From Planctomycetota bacterium (GTDB lineage: Bacteria > Planctomycetota > UBA1135 > UBA2386), in the NCBI GenBank assembly GCA_016235155.1, contig JACRLW010000036.1, positions 1 to 50,747 on the forward strand: a stretch of DNA of 50,747 bases, in the 5' to 3' direction. Shown here one piece after another: positions 1-8,075 of this stretch. A program made the position numbers and the translations under genes. A model generated the notes under the pieces. That model did not search any database. It was not told the DNA's origin and saw nothing but the letters and a program-made list of their open reading frames with translations. Positions within the stretch are counted from its first letter, which is position 1. Each line of letters opens with the position of its first letter.

Positions 1-283
1 TCACGGGGACCTTGTGGGGCGCCATTCCCTCGAAGGTCACGAGGTCGAAGCTCGCGCCGTCACCGCCGGCGCCGGCGGCCTTCTTGATCGCCCGCGTGAT
101 CGTGTCGTTCGAGACCGAGTGCTTGCGCGCCGCTTCGACCGCGACGCCGAGCCGCGCGTTCATCGCGGGATCGGGCACGCCCATCTTGGCCGCGACGGTG
201 ATCTCGCGGACGAGCTTGGTGACGATCTTCGCCCGCTTGTTGGCGTTGATCTCCTTGTTCTTCTGGAGCCACTGACGACCCAT
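1..283 (-). CDS. yebC: YebC/PmpR family regulator, N-terminal part (runs off the window)
   Basis: The 94 visible N-terminal residues begin MGRQWLQKNK and continue with KIVTKLVREITVAAKMG, a PDPAMNARL stretch and SVSNDTITRAIKKAAG. This is the helical first domain of YebC/PmpR/TACO1 proteins, which are about 240 residues long, so roughly 150 residues lie outside the window. Family members have been described as DNA-binding regulators and as ribosome-associated factors that relieve stalling; the sequence does not decide between these. The start is the ATG at 283-281. The MGRxW opening resembles the YeeN-like branch more than the MAGHSKW branch. It reads the same way as the hydrolase gene upstream, with 78 bases between them. 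Confidence 0.88.
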   Translation of the reverse strand, partial: MGRQWLQKNKEINANKRAKIVTKLVREITVAAKMGVPDPAMNARLGVAVEAARKHSVSNDTITRAIKKAAGAGGDGASFDLVTFEGMAPHKVPV

Positions 284-361
284 GGTGTCGATCTCGGACG
301 GGCGGGATGGGCGGCGAAGGATGGCGGACCGTCGGACGCGGGGCAAACGCGCGCTCGCCGG

Positions 362-1273
362 TCAGCGACGCCCCGGCAGGATGCCGCGCTCGACGAGGAA
401 CGCCAGGGTCTCGTCGACGACGACTTCGGGGGCTTCGAGCTGCGCCGCATGGCCGATGGTCGGCAGACGCACGAGGCGGGCGTCGGGAAGGACCGCGACG
501 AGCTGGTCCCCCATCGCCGGATCGAGGATCCGATCGCGGGAGCCCCACAGGATCAGGGTCGGAGCGCGAAGCGACGGATAGCGCGACGTGATCGCCTCGA
601 CCTCCGCCGCATCGGGAATCACCTGCCGCTGCTGCGCCACGAACGCGGCGATGGTTCCCTCGCGGACGACCTCGGCGGCGTAGCGCGTGACGAGGTCCTC
701 CGTGATCCGGAATGGGTTGCCGAAGTTGGCGAGCATCGCGATCCGGGCGACGAGGTCCGGCGGCACGCGACCCATCACGGACTCGATCGAAGCCGGATGG
801 CTCCAGACCCACGAACCGGTCCATCCGCCCTTCGGCCAGGCCGCCGGGCTGATCAGCACCATCGCGGCGACGCGATCGCCGTGCTCCATCGCGTAGAGCA
901 GCGCCTCGCTGCCGCCGAGGCTGTTGCCGACCAGCACGCAGCGTTCGGCGCCCCGGGCGACGAGCGCCTCGTGCAGCCGCGCGACGTGCGCGCCCACGCC
1001 GTAGCTCCCGTCGCGCGGCTTCTGCGACCGGCCGGCCCCGAGCGCGTCGACGAGGTGCACGCGCAGCCCGGCGGCGCGGAGTTCGTCTTCGACGCGGTGC
1101 CAGGTCAGGGAGCTGTCGCCGAGCCCGTGGAGGAGAACGATGTCGGGTCCGCGCCCGGCGCTGCACACGAACACCGAGCCGCTCGCGGTCGGGACGAGCC
1201 CGGCTTCGTCGCGCGGCGCCGACGCGCAGGCGCTGAGCGCCACGAGAGCCAGCGGTCCGAAGCGCGCGCGCAT
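362..1273 (-). CDS. Alpha/beta hydrolase, probable lipoprotein
   Basis: This 303-residue protein has the alpha/beta-hydrolase order: an LLHGLGDSS oxyanion region near residues 47-55, the nucleophile elbow GNSLGG with Ser118, an acid Asp247 in WGSRDRILDP, and His275 in IGHAAQLEAP. The N-terminus MRARFGPLALVALSACAS looks like a lipoprotein signal with the modified Cys at 16, so the start at 1273 is preferred over an in-frame ATG 24 codons upstream that would bury the signal. The substrate cannot be read from sequence; esterases, haloalkane dehalogenases and C-C hydrolases share this fold. It is divergent from feoA, separated by 90 bases. Confidence 0.85.
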   Translation of the reverse strand: MRARFGPLALVALSACASAPRDEAGLVPTASGSVFVCSAGRGPDIVLLHGLGDSSLTWHRVEDELRAAGLRVHLVDALGAGRSQKPRDGSYGVGAHVARLHEALVARGAERCVLVGNSLGGSEALLYAMEHGDRVAAMVLISPAAWPKGGWTGSWVWSHPASIESVMGRVPPDLVARIAMLANFGNPFRITEDLVTRYAAEVVREGTIAAFVAQQRQVIPDAAEVEAITSRYPSLRAPTLILWGSRDRILDPAMGDQLVAVLPDARLVRLPTIGHAAQLEAPEVVVDETLAFLVERGILPGRR

Positions 1274-1350
1274 GGCCGGGCATCGGACCGCGCGGCGGCG
1301 GGCGCGCCAAGGCGTCGACTCCGCGCGGTTGAGATGCCATCTCACGTCGG

Positions 1351-1356
1351 TATCCT
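1351..1356 (+). promoter_or_regulatory. -10-like TATCCT box of feoAB, 7 nt before the start codon
   Basis: TATCCT lies 7 bases before the feoA ATG. A TTGAGA at 1329-1334 gives a 16-base spacer, which fits a housekeeping-type promoter. Transcription starting about 7 bases after the box would begin at or next to the ATG, so the mRNA would be leaderless. No Shine-Dalgarno sequence is visible. Confidence 0.5.
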
Positions 1357-1363
1357 CCCACCG

Positions 1364-1618
1364 ATGGACCTCGACCAGTTGCCGCGGAACCGCAGCGCAC
1401 GCCTGCGCGCGATCGGCGGCGAAGGCGGTTTCCGCCGCCGGCTGCTCGAACTCGGCTTCCTGCCGGGAACGACCGTGCGCATGGTGCGGCGGGTCGAGAT
1501 CGGCGGCGTGATCGAGGTGGAACTACGCGGTTGCCACGTCTCGCTCAGCGCGCACGAGGCGCGCATCGTGCAGGTGGACCCTGTGCAGGCCGAGCCCGTG
1601 CAGGTCGAGAAGCCGTGA
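1364..1618 (+). CDS. feoA: FeoA-domain protein
   Basis: This small 84-residue protein has the FeoA SH3-like pattern: RLRAIGGEGGFRRRLLELGF, then LPGTTVRMVRR, then an IEVELRGCHVSLSAHEARIV strand region. FeoA is the cytosolic accessory of the ferrous iron permease FeoB. Its stop overlaps the feoB GTG start by four bases (GTGA), the usual coupled feoAB order. The ATG at 1364 is chosen because it gives a family-typical length; an ATG ten codons upstream overlaps the -10-like box. The C-terminal tail contains a short VDPVQAEPVQVEKP repeat-like end that is not part of the domain. Confidence 0.88.
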   Translation: MDLDQLPRNRSARLRAIGGEGGFRRRLLELGFLPGTTVRMVRRVEIGGVIEVELRGCHVSLSAHEARIVQVDPVQAEPVQVEKP

Positions 1619-3819
1619 CGACGGCCGGCGCTTCGCCGCGCATCGTGCTCGCGGGCAATCCCAACGCCGGGAAGACGACGCTCTTCAACGCGCTGACCGG
1701 CCTGCGTGCGAAGGTCGCGAACTACCCCGGCGTGACCGTGGAGTTCGAGAGCGGCGCGTGGCTGCTGCCCGATGGTTCGCGCGCCGAACTCGTCGATCTC
1801 CCCGGTTGCTACAGCCTGTCGGCGCTGAGCGCGGAGGAGAACGTCGCGATCCGCGCGATCGTCGGCGTGCCGCCGATGCCCGCGCCGGACGCGGTCGTGA
1901 TCGTCGCCGACGCGACCGAACTGCCGCGGCATCTCTACCTCGCGTTGCAGATCAAGGAGCTCGGTGTGCCGTCCGTCCTCGCGCTGACGATGGTCGACGC
2001 CATCGCGCGCGCCGGCGCGTCGATCGACGCGGGCGCGATCGAGGCGGCGACGGGCATGCCCGCGGTGCCGGTGCACGGACCGTCCGGACGAGGACTTCGC
2101 GAACTCGGCGACACGCTCCAGCGCGTCCTCGCCGCCGGCGAGGTCGCCGGGGTCGAACTCGCGGACGAACCGGCGGCGCTGCGCGCCGACGTCGCGAGCG
2201 TCGCAGCGCACGTGCCCGGCGAACTGCACCACGACGATGCGGTGCGCGCGCGCGCGATCGCGCGATGGACGCTCAGTTCGATCGAGGAGGCCGAACTCCA
2301 CAGCACCGTGCCGCGCGACGTCGCCGTCGCCGCGCGCGCGCGTCGCGACGCCGCACGCGCCGCCGGCCGCGACCTCGACGTCGAACTCGCGGGCGCCCGC
2401 TACGCGTGGATCGATCGCCACTCCCCGGCCTTCGTGGCGCGACGGCGACCGGCGGCGCGCCGGGCCACCGACCGCATCGACGCCGTCCTGCTGCATCCGC
2501 TCTTCGGCTTCGCGCTCTTCGCGGTCGTGATGACCGTCGTGTTCCAGGCGCTCTTCGTCGGCGCGGACCCCTTGATCGGCGGGATCGAGACGGCGGTCGG
2601 TGCCCTCGGCGATTTCGCGCGCGCGCAACTCGGGGCGGGGCTGCTGCGCGACTTCCTCACCGAAGGCGTGATCGAAGGCGTCGGCGCGGTGCTGGTGTTC
2701 CTGCCGCAGATCCTCCTGATGTTCCTGTTCCTCGGCCTGCTCGAGGACAGCGGCTACATGGCGCGCGTCGTCGTGCTGATGGATCGCGTGATGCGCAGCG
2801 TCGGACTCCACGGCCGCGCGTTCGTGCCGATGCTCTCGGGCTTCGCATGCGCCGTCCCGGCGATCCTCGCGACGCGCACGATGGAACGGCGTCGCGATCG
2901 GCTGCTGACGATGTTGGTCGTCCCGCTGATGACCTGCTCAGCGCGCCTGCCGGTCTACGGGCTCCTGATCGCCGCGCTCTACCCCGCCGACGGCGCGACG
3001 TCGTTCGGCCAGGGCGCCTTGATGGCAGCGATGTACCTGTTCAGCATCGTCGTCGCGCTGGTCGCGTCGCACGTGTTCGGCCGCACGGTGCTGAAGGGAC
3101 GACCCGCGCCGCTCGTGATGCAGATGCCGCCCTATCGGCGGCCGCACCTGCGGACGGTCGCGCGCATGATGCTCCAGCGCTCGGGCGTGTTCGTGCGCGA
3201 CGCCGGCACGGTGATCCTCGCCTGCACGATCGTGCTTTGGTTCCTCCTGTCCTTCCCGCGCGAGCCGGCGCTCGAGCGCGACTACGACGCCCTGCGCGCC
3301 GAAGCGAAGAACGCGGCGATCGTCGAGGTGAGTCCGGGCGCGCCGTCGCTGCAGGAACGCCTCGCCGCCCTCGACTCCGCCGAGCGCGGCGACCGCCTGC
3401 GGCACAGCTACGCCGGGCGTCTCGGCCGCACGATCGAGCCGGTGATCGCGCCGCTCGGCTTCGACTGGCAGATCGGCATCGGCATCCTCGGCGCGTTCGC
3501 CGCCCGCGAGGTCTTCGTCGCCACGATGGCGGTCGTCTACGGCCTCGGCGACGTCGACGACGCCGGCTCGCAGCCGCTCCGTGATCGCATCCGCGCAGAG
3601 CGCCGCTCCGACGGCACGCGCGTGTTCACGCCCCGCACCTGCCTCTCGCTGATGGTGTTCTTCGCGCTCGCGTGCCAGTGCATGAGCACGCTCGCCGCGG
3701 TCCGCCGCGAGAGCGGCACGTGGAAGTGGGCAGCCTTCCTCTTCGCCTACATGTCCGTGCTCGCCTGGGTCGCGAGCTTCTGCGTCTACCAGCTCGGCGG
3801 AGTCCTCGGCCTCGCGTGA
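1615..3819 (+). CDS. feoB: Ferrous iron transport protein B
   Basis: This 734-residue inner-membrane Fe(II) permease has an N-terminal G domain with the P-loop GNPNAGKT (residues 14-21), a switch region NYPGVTVEF and the G3 motif DLPG (61-64). A helical insertion follows, then a polytopic domain. The two characteristic gate cores are visible (GFACAVPAILATRTM and CSARLPVYGLLI), as is a Cys-containing C-terminal segment (ACQCMSTLAAV). The expected G4 motif NxxD reads TMVD at 125-128, a non-canonical Asn-to-Thr change in the base-recognition motif. Translation starts at a GTG inside the feoA stop. Confidence 0.95.
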   Translation: MTTAGASPRIVLAGNPNAGKTTLFNALTGLRAKVANYPGVTVEFESGAWLLPDGSRAELVDLPGCYSLSALSAEENVAIRAIVGVPPMPAPDAVVIVADATELPRHLYLALQIKELGVPSVLALTMVDAIARAGASIDAGAIEAATGMPAVPVHGPSGRGLRELGDTLQRVLAAGEVAGVELADEPAALRADVASVAAHVPGELHHDDAVRARAIARWTLSSIEEAELHSTVPRDVAVAARARRDAARAAGRDLDVELAGARYAWIDRHSPAFVARRRPAARRATDRIDAVLLHPLFGFALFAVVMTVVFQALFVGADPLIGGIETAVGALGDFARAQLGAGLLRDFLTEGVIEGVGAVLVFLPQILLMFLFLGLLEDSGYMARVVVLMDRVMRSVGLHGRAFVPMLSGFACAVPAILATRTMERRRDRLLTMLVVPLMTCSARLPVYGLLIAALYPADGATSFGQGALMAAMYLFSIVVALVASHVFGRTVLKGRPAPLVMQMPPYRRPHLRTVARMMLQRSGVFVRDAGTVILACTIVLWFLLSFPREPALERDYDALRAEAKNAAIVEVSPGAPSLQERLAALDSAERGDRLRHSYAGRLGRTIEPVIAPLGFDWQIGIGILGAFAAREVFVATMAVVYGLGDVDDAGSQPLRDRIRAERRSDGTRVFTPRTCLSLMVFFALACQCMSTLAAVRRESGTWKWAAFLFAYMSVLAWVASFCVYQLGGVLGLA

Positions 3820-3825
3820 CGGCGC

Positions 3826-3839
3826 GACCGCGCGCGGTC
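3826..3839. terminator. Palindrome between convergent feoB and glycosyltransferase genes
   Basis: GACCGCGCGCGGTC is a perfect 14-base palindrome lying between two convergent stop codons, flanked by further partial complementarity (GGCG and CGCC). It could act as a bidirectional terminator. It has no T-run, so this is only a structural suggestion. Confidence 0.3.
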
Positions 3840-5148
3840 AGTCGCCGAGGAAACCCTCCGGCGGGACCACCGGACCGCCGTTCTGCAGCGCGGACCAGAG
3901 CCGGCGTTCCGCGCGGCGGAACAACAACGCGGCCCTCATCGCGCCCGTGAACCGCGGGGCGTGCGCGAGCGGCGGACGAACCTGCGCGCGCACGTCGGCG
4001 TAGCGCGCCAGGAGCTGCGCGGCGCTCTCGCTCGCGCGGACGGCGTGGGGCATCGGTTCGCGCATCGCGAGGAGCCGCGCGTCGTCGAGGAGCAGCATCG
4101 CGAGCGAGCCGGGATCGTCGGGCGTGAAGAACAAGGACGCCGACGGATCGGCGTGCTCGCGGAAGGACGGCAGGTCCGACGCGATCAGCGGCAGCCCGAC
4201 GCAGCGCGCTTCGTCGATCACGAGGCCGTAGCTCTCGTGGCTCGTCGCGGGGACGACCGCATAGTCCGCGCTCACGCGCGCGAGGTCGGCGGGCGTGAAG
4301 CGTCCGCGGAACTCGACCGGCAGATGCGCGCAGCGCGCGGCGAGGCGCTCGCGGTACGCGGGGTCGTGGACCTCGCCGAGCACGACGAGCCGCCAACCGC
4401 CGACCGAGGCCAGGGCGTCGAGGACGACGTCGAGGCCCTTCTCGCGGTAGATGCTGCCCCAGAACAGGAGCGTGCGACCGCGCGGACCGCTCGGCGCAGC
4501 GCGGCGCTCCGGCACGTCGAGCAGCGGCGGCGGCGTGGTCTCGATCGCGCCGAGCGGGACCCCGGCGAAGGCCTCGATCCCGCGCGCGTGCGCAGCACTC
4601 GGCGCGAAGCGCAGATCCGCCGCGCGCAGTTCGTCGACGAGGTCCGCGCGGTGCGCCGCGAACGCCTCCCTCCGTTCGGCCTCGTTCGACCAGCGTGGCC
4701 CCGCCGGCGGTTCCGGCCGATCGAGGCCGACCGGCCGCGTGGGCGTCGCGAGCTGGGTCCAGTAGTCGTGCAACGTGCAGGCGACGACGGCCACGCCCTC
4801 GCGCCGCGCGATGCGCACGAGATCGGTCGTCAGCCGCAGCCAATGGTGCACGTGCACGACGTCGGGCCGCTGCGCCCGCAGCAACGCCGCGAAGCGTTCG
4901 CCGACCGACGGCGACCACGCCTTCTCCCACGACTCGAAGAACAGATCCTCGCGCGGGATCTTCACGACGCGCAGATCCTCCACCAGTCCTTCGCGCAGCT
5001 CGCGCGCCGTCCCGCCCTCGATCGTCCCGGCGACGATCGTCACGTCGTGACCCGCGTCCGCCATCGACCGCGCCAGCGCGAACACCACGCGTTCGGTGCC
5101 GCCGCTCGGCGGCGAAGGGAACTGATGGACGACGTGGAGGATCTTCAC
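3838..5148 (-). CDS. Glycosyltransferase family 4
   Basis: This 436-residue GT-B enzyme starts KILHVVHQFPSPPSGGTERV, the usual GT4 N-terminal strand and glycine-rich loop. The C-terminal nucleotide-sugar half has LFWGSIYREKGLDVVLDAL and the E-x7-E motif in ESYGLVIDE, followed by GLPLIASDLPSF. It probably transfers a sugar from an NDP-donor to a cell-surface polysaccharide or glycolipid. The GTG start at 5148 overlaps the stop of the upstream GT2 gene by four bases, so it is the third gene of a translationally coupled glycosyltransferase operon. Donor and acceptor cannot be read. Confidence 0.9.
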   Translation of the reverse strand: MKILHVVHQFPSPPSGGTERVVFALARSMADAGHDVTIVAGTIEGGTARELREGLVEDLRVVKIPREDLFFESWEKAWSPSVGERFAALLRAQRPDVVHVHHWLRLTTDLVRIARREGVAVVACTLHDYWTQLATPTRPVGLDRPEPPAGPRWSNEAERREAFAAHRADLVDELRAADLRFAPSAAHARGIEAFAGVPLGAIETTPPPLLDVPERRAAPSGPRGRTLLFWGSIYREKGLDVVLDALASVGGWRLVVLGEVHDPAYRERLAARCAHLPVEFRGRFTPADLARVSADYAVVPATSHESYGLVIDEARCVGLPLIASDLPSFREHADPSASLFFTPDDPGSLAMLLLDDARLLAMREPMPHAVRASESAAQLLARYADVRAQVRPPLAHAPRFTGAMRAALLFRRAERRLWSALQNGGPVVPPEGFLGD

Positions 5149-6077
5149 GGCTCGGGTCCGATGCGCGCGGTGCCCAGGTAGCGCTCGACGTCCGCGCGCG
5201 TGACGCGATGGCCGCGAAACCCGTCCCAGGTGCCGCGCAGCTTCGCCCACGCGGCGCGCGCGCGCGTGCCGGAGAGGAAGGTCAACGGCAGCAGCAGGAC
5301 GTCGAAGACGCAGAAGGCGGCCCACTCGGTCGCGCGACCGTGATCGCGGAGCCAGCGCACCGTGTTCACGGCGCTCATGTACTTGCGCAACGGCGAGCGG
5401 CCGCCGCCCGAGGACGAACTCGCCTCGTGGACGATGCGGACCCACGGCCACCACAGCAGCTTGCGACCGCGCGCGCGCAACCGTGCGCCGAGATCGACGT
5501 CTTCCCAGTACATGAAGTACGCCTCGTCGAGATCGCCGATCGCGGCGAGGTCCGCGAGGCGATAGAGGACGCACGCGCCGGTGAGGAAGGCGACCGCCTG
5601 CGGGCCCGACGTCGTCGGCGACGGCTCGCGACCCTGGTTGCGCAGTGCGACCAGGTTCGGCCGCGCGCGCACGTCGCCGCCCTCGCTCCACACCTTGCCG
5701 TCGGGCGTGACGATCGTCGGGGCGACTCCCGCGAGCGTCGGATCGTTCACGAGGCATCCGACCAGCGGCGCGAGGAAACCGTCGCTGAGCTGCACGTCGT
5801 TGTTGAGGAGCAGCACGTGCTCCGCGCCGAGTTCGCGCGCGCGCGTGAGGCCGCGATTGATCGCCCCGCAGTAGCCGAGGTTCTCGGCGAAGACCATCAG
5901 TTCGCATCGCGACAGCCCAGCGAGGCCGGCGCGGAGCTTGTTCACGGAGTCGTCGCCGCTGCCATTCTCGATCACGATCACCGTCGTCGCGTGCCCGCAC
6001 CGGGCGAGCTGATCGACCACGCGCAGCGTCGCGTCCGCGAGGCGGAAGTTGAGGACGATCGCGACGACCTCAGCCAC
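5145..6077 (-). CDS. Glycosyltransferase family 2 (rhamnosyltransferase-like)
   Basis: This 310-residue GT-A enzyme shows IVLNF at the first strand, VIENGSGDDS (residues 35-44), the NLGYCGAINRGL loop, the DxD-equivalent NND at 92-94 in LLLNNDVQLSDGFL, and the late MYWEDVDLGARLRARG motif typical of the WcaA/rhamnosyltransferase-like branch. It is the middle gene of a minus-strand set: it overlaps the upstream GT2 gene by eight bases and the downstream GT4 gene by four. Together they probably build a surface glycan. Confidence 0.9.
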   Translation of the reverse strand: MAEVVAIVLNFRLADATLRVVDQLARCGHATTVIVIENGSGDDSVNKLRAGLAGLSRCELMVFAENLGYCGAINRGLTRARELGAEHVLLLNNDVQLSDGFLAPLVGCLVNDPTLAGVAPTIVTPDGKVWSEGGDVRARPNLVALRNQGREPSPTTSGPQAVAFLTGACVLYRLADLAAIGDLDEAYFMYWEDVDLGARLRARGRKLLWWPWVRIVHEASSSSGGGRSPLRKYMSAVNTVRWLRDHGRATEWAAFCVFDVLLLPLTFLSGTRARAAWAKLRGTWDGFRGHRVTRADVERYLGTARIGPEP

Positions 6078-7125
6078 AGATCCTCCGCACGAGCGACCAC
6101 CACGCGCGGTACGCGCCGTCGAGCGTGTGGCGCAGGACGGCCTTCGCGCCGCGATCGGCGAGGCCGGGGTTCGACGTCAGCGGCGACGCGCACAGGATCG
6201 CGCGGTCGGGGACGACCCGACCGCGTTGCAGCCGGCGGCGATGCAGCGTGCGCGGCAGCGCCAGCAGCGCGGCGCCGTGACCGCGCAGCGCCGCGATTCC
6301 CGCGCCGCGCGTGATCGCGAACGCGGTGTAGACGGCCGCGTGGAGCAGTTGCGCGGGCAGCGTGAACAGCAGAGTGCGCCACCGCGCGCAACGCGTCAGC
6401 ACGAGCCAGCGGTTCCGCGCGTGCAGATAGGCGCGGCGCGGGGCATAGCGCGCGTCCGCGCCGCGGAACGACAGCCCCGCGGTACCGCCGGCGTGCTTGC
6501 AGATCGCGTCGGACGCGAGCCGCAGGTTCCAGCCGTGCATGCGCAGGCGCCAGCTCACGGCGTTGTCCTCATAGAGGATGAACAGCTCCTCGTCGAAGCC
6601 GCCGAGCGCAAGGAGGACGTCCTTGCGGACGAGGAAGGCGAGCGCGACGAAGGCGCCGACCGGTGCCATGTGCGCGTCCGCCGTCGCGCGCGGGGCATAG
6701 AAGCCGTGCAGCACGAGCGTGCCGAGGTAGTGCAGGTCCGCGGCGTCGTAGTGGCACAGGTCCGGCTGGTCCTTCACGACGCTGCGCGCCTGCACGAGCG
6801 CGCAGCGCGGATCGGCCGCGAGGGTGCGCTCGAGGGCCGCGAGCGCTCCGAGCTCGAGTTCGACGTCGTTGTCGAGGAACAGCACGAACTCGCCGCGCGC
6901 CGCTTCGAGTCCCCGGTTGCGCGCCGCCGCCGCGCCGAGGTTCGCGCCGGTGTCGATCACGCGCGCCGCAGGGAACGCGGACGCAACCATCTCCCGCGAG
7001 CCGTCGTCGCTGTGGTTGTCGACGACGATCACCTCGCCGGGCGGCGGCGCCTGCGCGAACAACGCGCGCAGGCAGGCTTCGAGGTAGCCGCGACCGTTCC
7101 AGTTGACGACGACCGCCGTGATCAA
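6070..7125 (-). CDS. Glycosyltransferase family 2
   Basis: This 351-residue GT-A enzyme reads VVVNWNGRGYLEACLRALF, VIVVDNHSDDGS, then the DND metal-binding motif at 85-87 in LFLDNDVEL, and FILYEDNAVSWRLRMHGW in the acceptor region. A hydrophobic stretch around residues 252-285 may contact the membrane. The start is a TTG at 7125, chosen because no ATG or GTG sits before the first beta strand; this start is the least certain of the operon. It is the first gene of the three-gene glycosyltransferase operon and is divergent from the dienelactone-hydrolase-like gene 36 bases away. Confidence 0.88.
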   Translation of the reverse strand: MITAVVVNWNGRGYLEACLRALFAQAPPPGEVIVVDNHSDDGSREMVASAFPAARVIDTGANLGAAAARNRGLEAARGEFVLFLDNDVELELGALAALERTLAADPRCALVQARSVVKDQPDLCHYDAADLHYLGTLVLHGFYAPRATADAHMAPVGAFVALAFLVRKDVLLALGGFDEELFILYEDNAVSWRLRMHGWNLRLASDAICKHAGGTAGLSFRGADARYAPRRAYLHARNRWLVLTRCARWRTLLFTLPAQLLHAAVYTAFAITRGAGIAALRGHGAALLALPRTLHRRRLQRGRVVPDRAILCASPLTSNPGLADRGAKAVLRHTLDGAYRAWWSLVRRICG

Positions 7126-7161
7126 GGCGCGGGATGGTAGGCCGCGTCCCGGCGGCGCGCG

Positions 7162-8037
7162 ATGATCGACGCCATGACCCCGATCCGCCGTTCCCTCGCA
7201 TCGTTCGCATCCGGGTTGATCCCACTGCTGGTCGCTGGTTGTCGGGGCACCGCGAGCGATGACGCGCCGCCGTCGCCCGCGACGATGGGCTGGACCGGAG
7301 TGCTCGACGAGTCCTCGTTCGCGGCGCTGCACGATCTGCGGGCGGATGCGCCGCCGGCGAGGCTGAGCGGCGAGGAGATCGAGATCGACGGCGCGAAGGC
7401 GTACCTCGCGCTGCCCGCGGATGCCTCGGCGCCGCTGCCGGCCGTCCTCGTGATCCACGAGTGGTGGGGACTGAACGACCACGTCAAACACTGGACGGAT
7501 CGACTGGCCGCCGACGGCTACGCCGCGCTCGCGATCGATCTCTACGGCGGCACGGTGGCGACGACCCGCGAGGAGGCGGCCACCGCGATGCGCGCCGTCG
7601 ACGAGGCGGCCGCGCGCGCGACCTTGCTCGCGGCCCATCGCTTCCTCGCTCGGGACCCGCGGGTCTTGGCGAGACGCCGCGGGGTGATCGGCTGGTGCTT
7701 CGGCGGCGGCTGGTCGCTGCAACTTGCGCTGGCCGCGCCCGACCTCGATGCCGCAGTCGTCTACTACGGGCGGCTCGTCACCGACCCCGCGGCGCTGCGA
7801 TCGATCCACGCCCCCGTGCTCGGCATCTTCGGCACGAGGGACCGCGGCATCCCGCCGGCGTCGGTCGACGCGTTCGAGTCCGCGATGCGCGACGCGGACC
7901 GCGCGTGCCGCGTGCTCCGCTACGACGCCGACCACGCCTTCGCCAACCCCTCGGGCGCGCGCTACGACCAAGCCAACGCCGCGGCCGCGTGGCGCGAGGT
8001 CCGCGGCTTTCTCGCCGCCAGGTTGCGCGACGCGTGA
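7162..8037 (+). CDS. Dienelactone-hydrolase-like lipoprotein
   Basis: This 291-residue protein carries the dienelactone hydrolase fold signature: VIHEWWGLNDHV with Glu100, the Cys nucleophile in GWCFGGG (Cys179), Asp227 in GTRDRGIPP and His258 in DADHAFANP. The Cys-Asp-His triad is that of the DLH family rather than the Ser type. Residues 1-27 form a lipoprotein signal ending in LLVAGC, so the enzyme is probably anchored in the periplasm. ATG at 7162 or 7174 could start it; both keep the signal. The substrate is unknown; many DLH homologues act on lactones or esters other than dienelactone. Confidence 0.9.
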   Translation: MIDAMTPIRRSLASFASGLIPLLVAGCRGTASDDAPPSPATMGWTGVLDESSFAALHDLRADAPPARLSGEEIEIDGAKAYLALPADASAPLPAVLVIHEWWGLNDHVKHWTDRLAADGYAALAIDLYGGTVATTREEAATAMRAVDEAAARATLLAAHRFLARDPRVLARRRGVIGWCFGGGWSLQLALAAPDLDAAVVYYGRLVTDPAALRSIHAPVLGIFGTRDRGIPPASVDAFESAMRDADRACRVLRYDADHAFANPSGARYDQANAAAAWREVRGFLAARLRDA

Positions 8038-8061
8038 GCCCGCGCGCGCAGCGCCCGTCGG

Positions 8062-8067
8062 TATCAT
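8062..8067 (+). promoter_or_regulatory. -10-like TATCAT box, 8 nt before a GTG start
   Basis: TATCAT follows CGG and precedes CCC, the same context as the feoA box (CGG TATCCT CCC). The GTG start is 8 bases downstream and no Shine-Dalgarno sequence is seen, which fits a leaderless mRNA. Confidence 0.4.
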
Positions 8068-8075
8068 CCCGGCCC

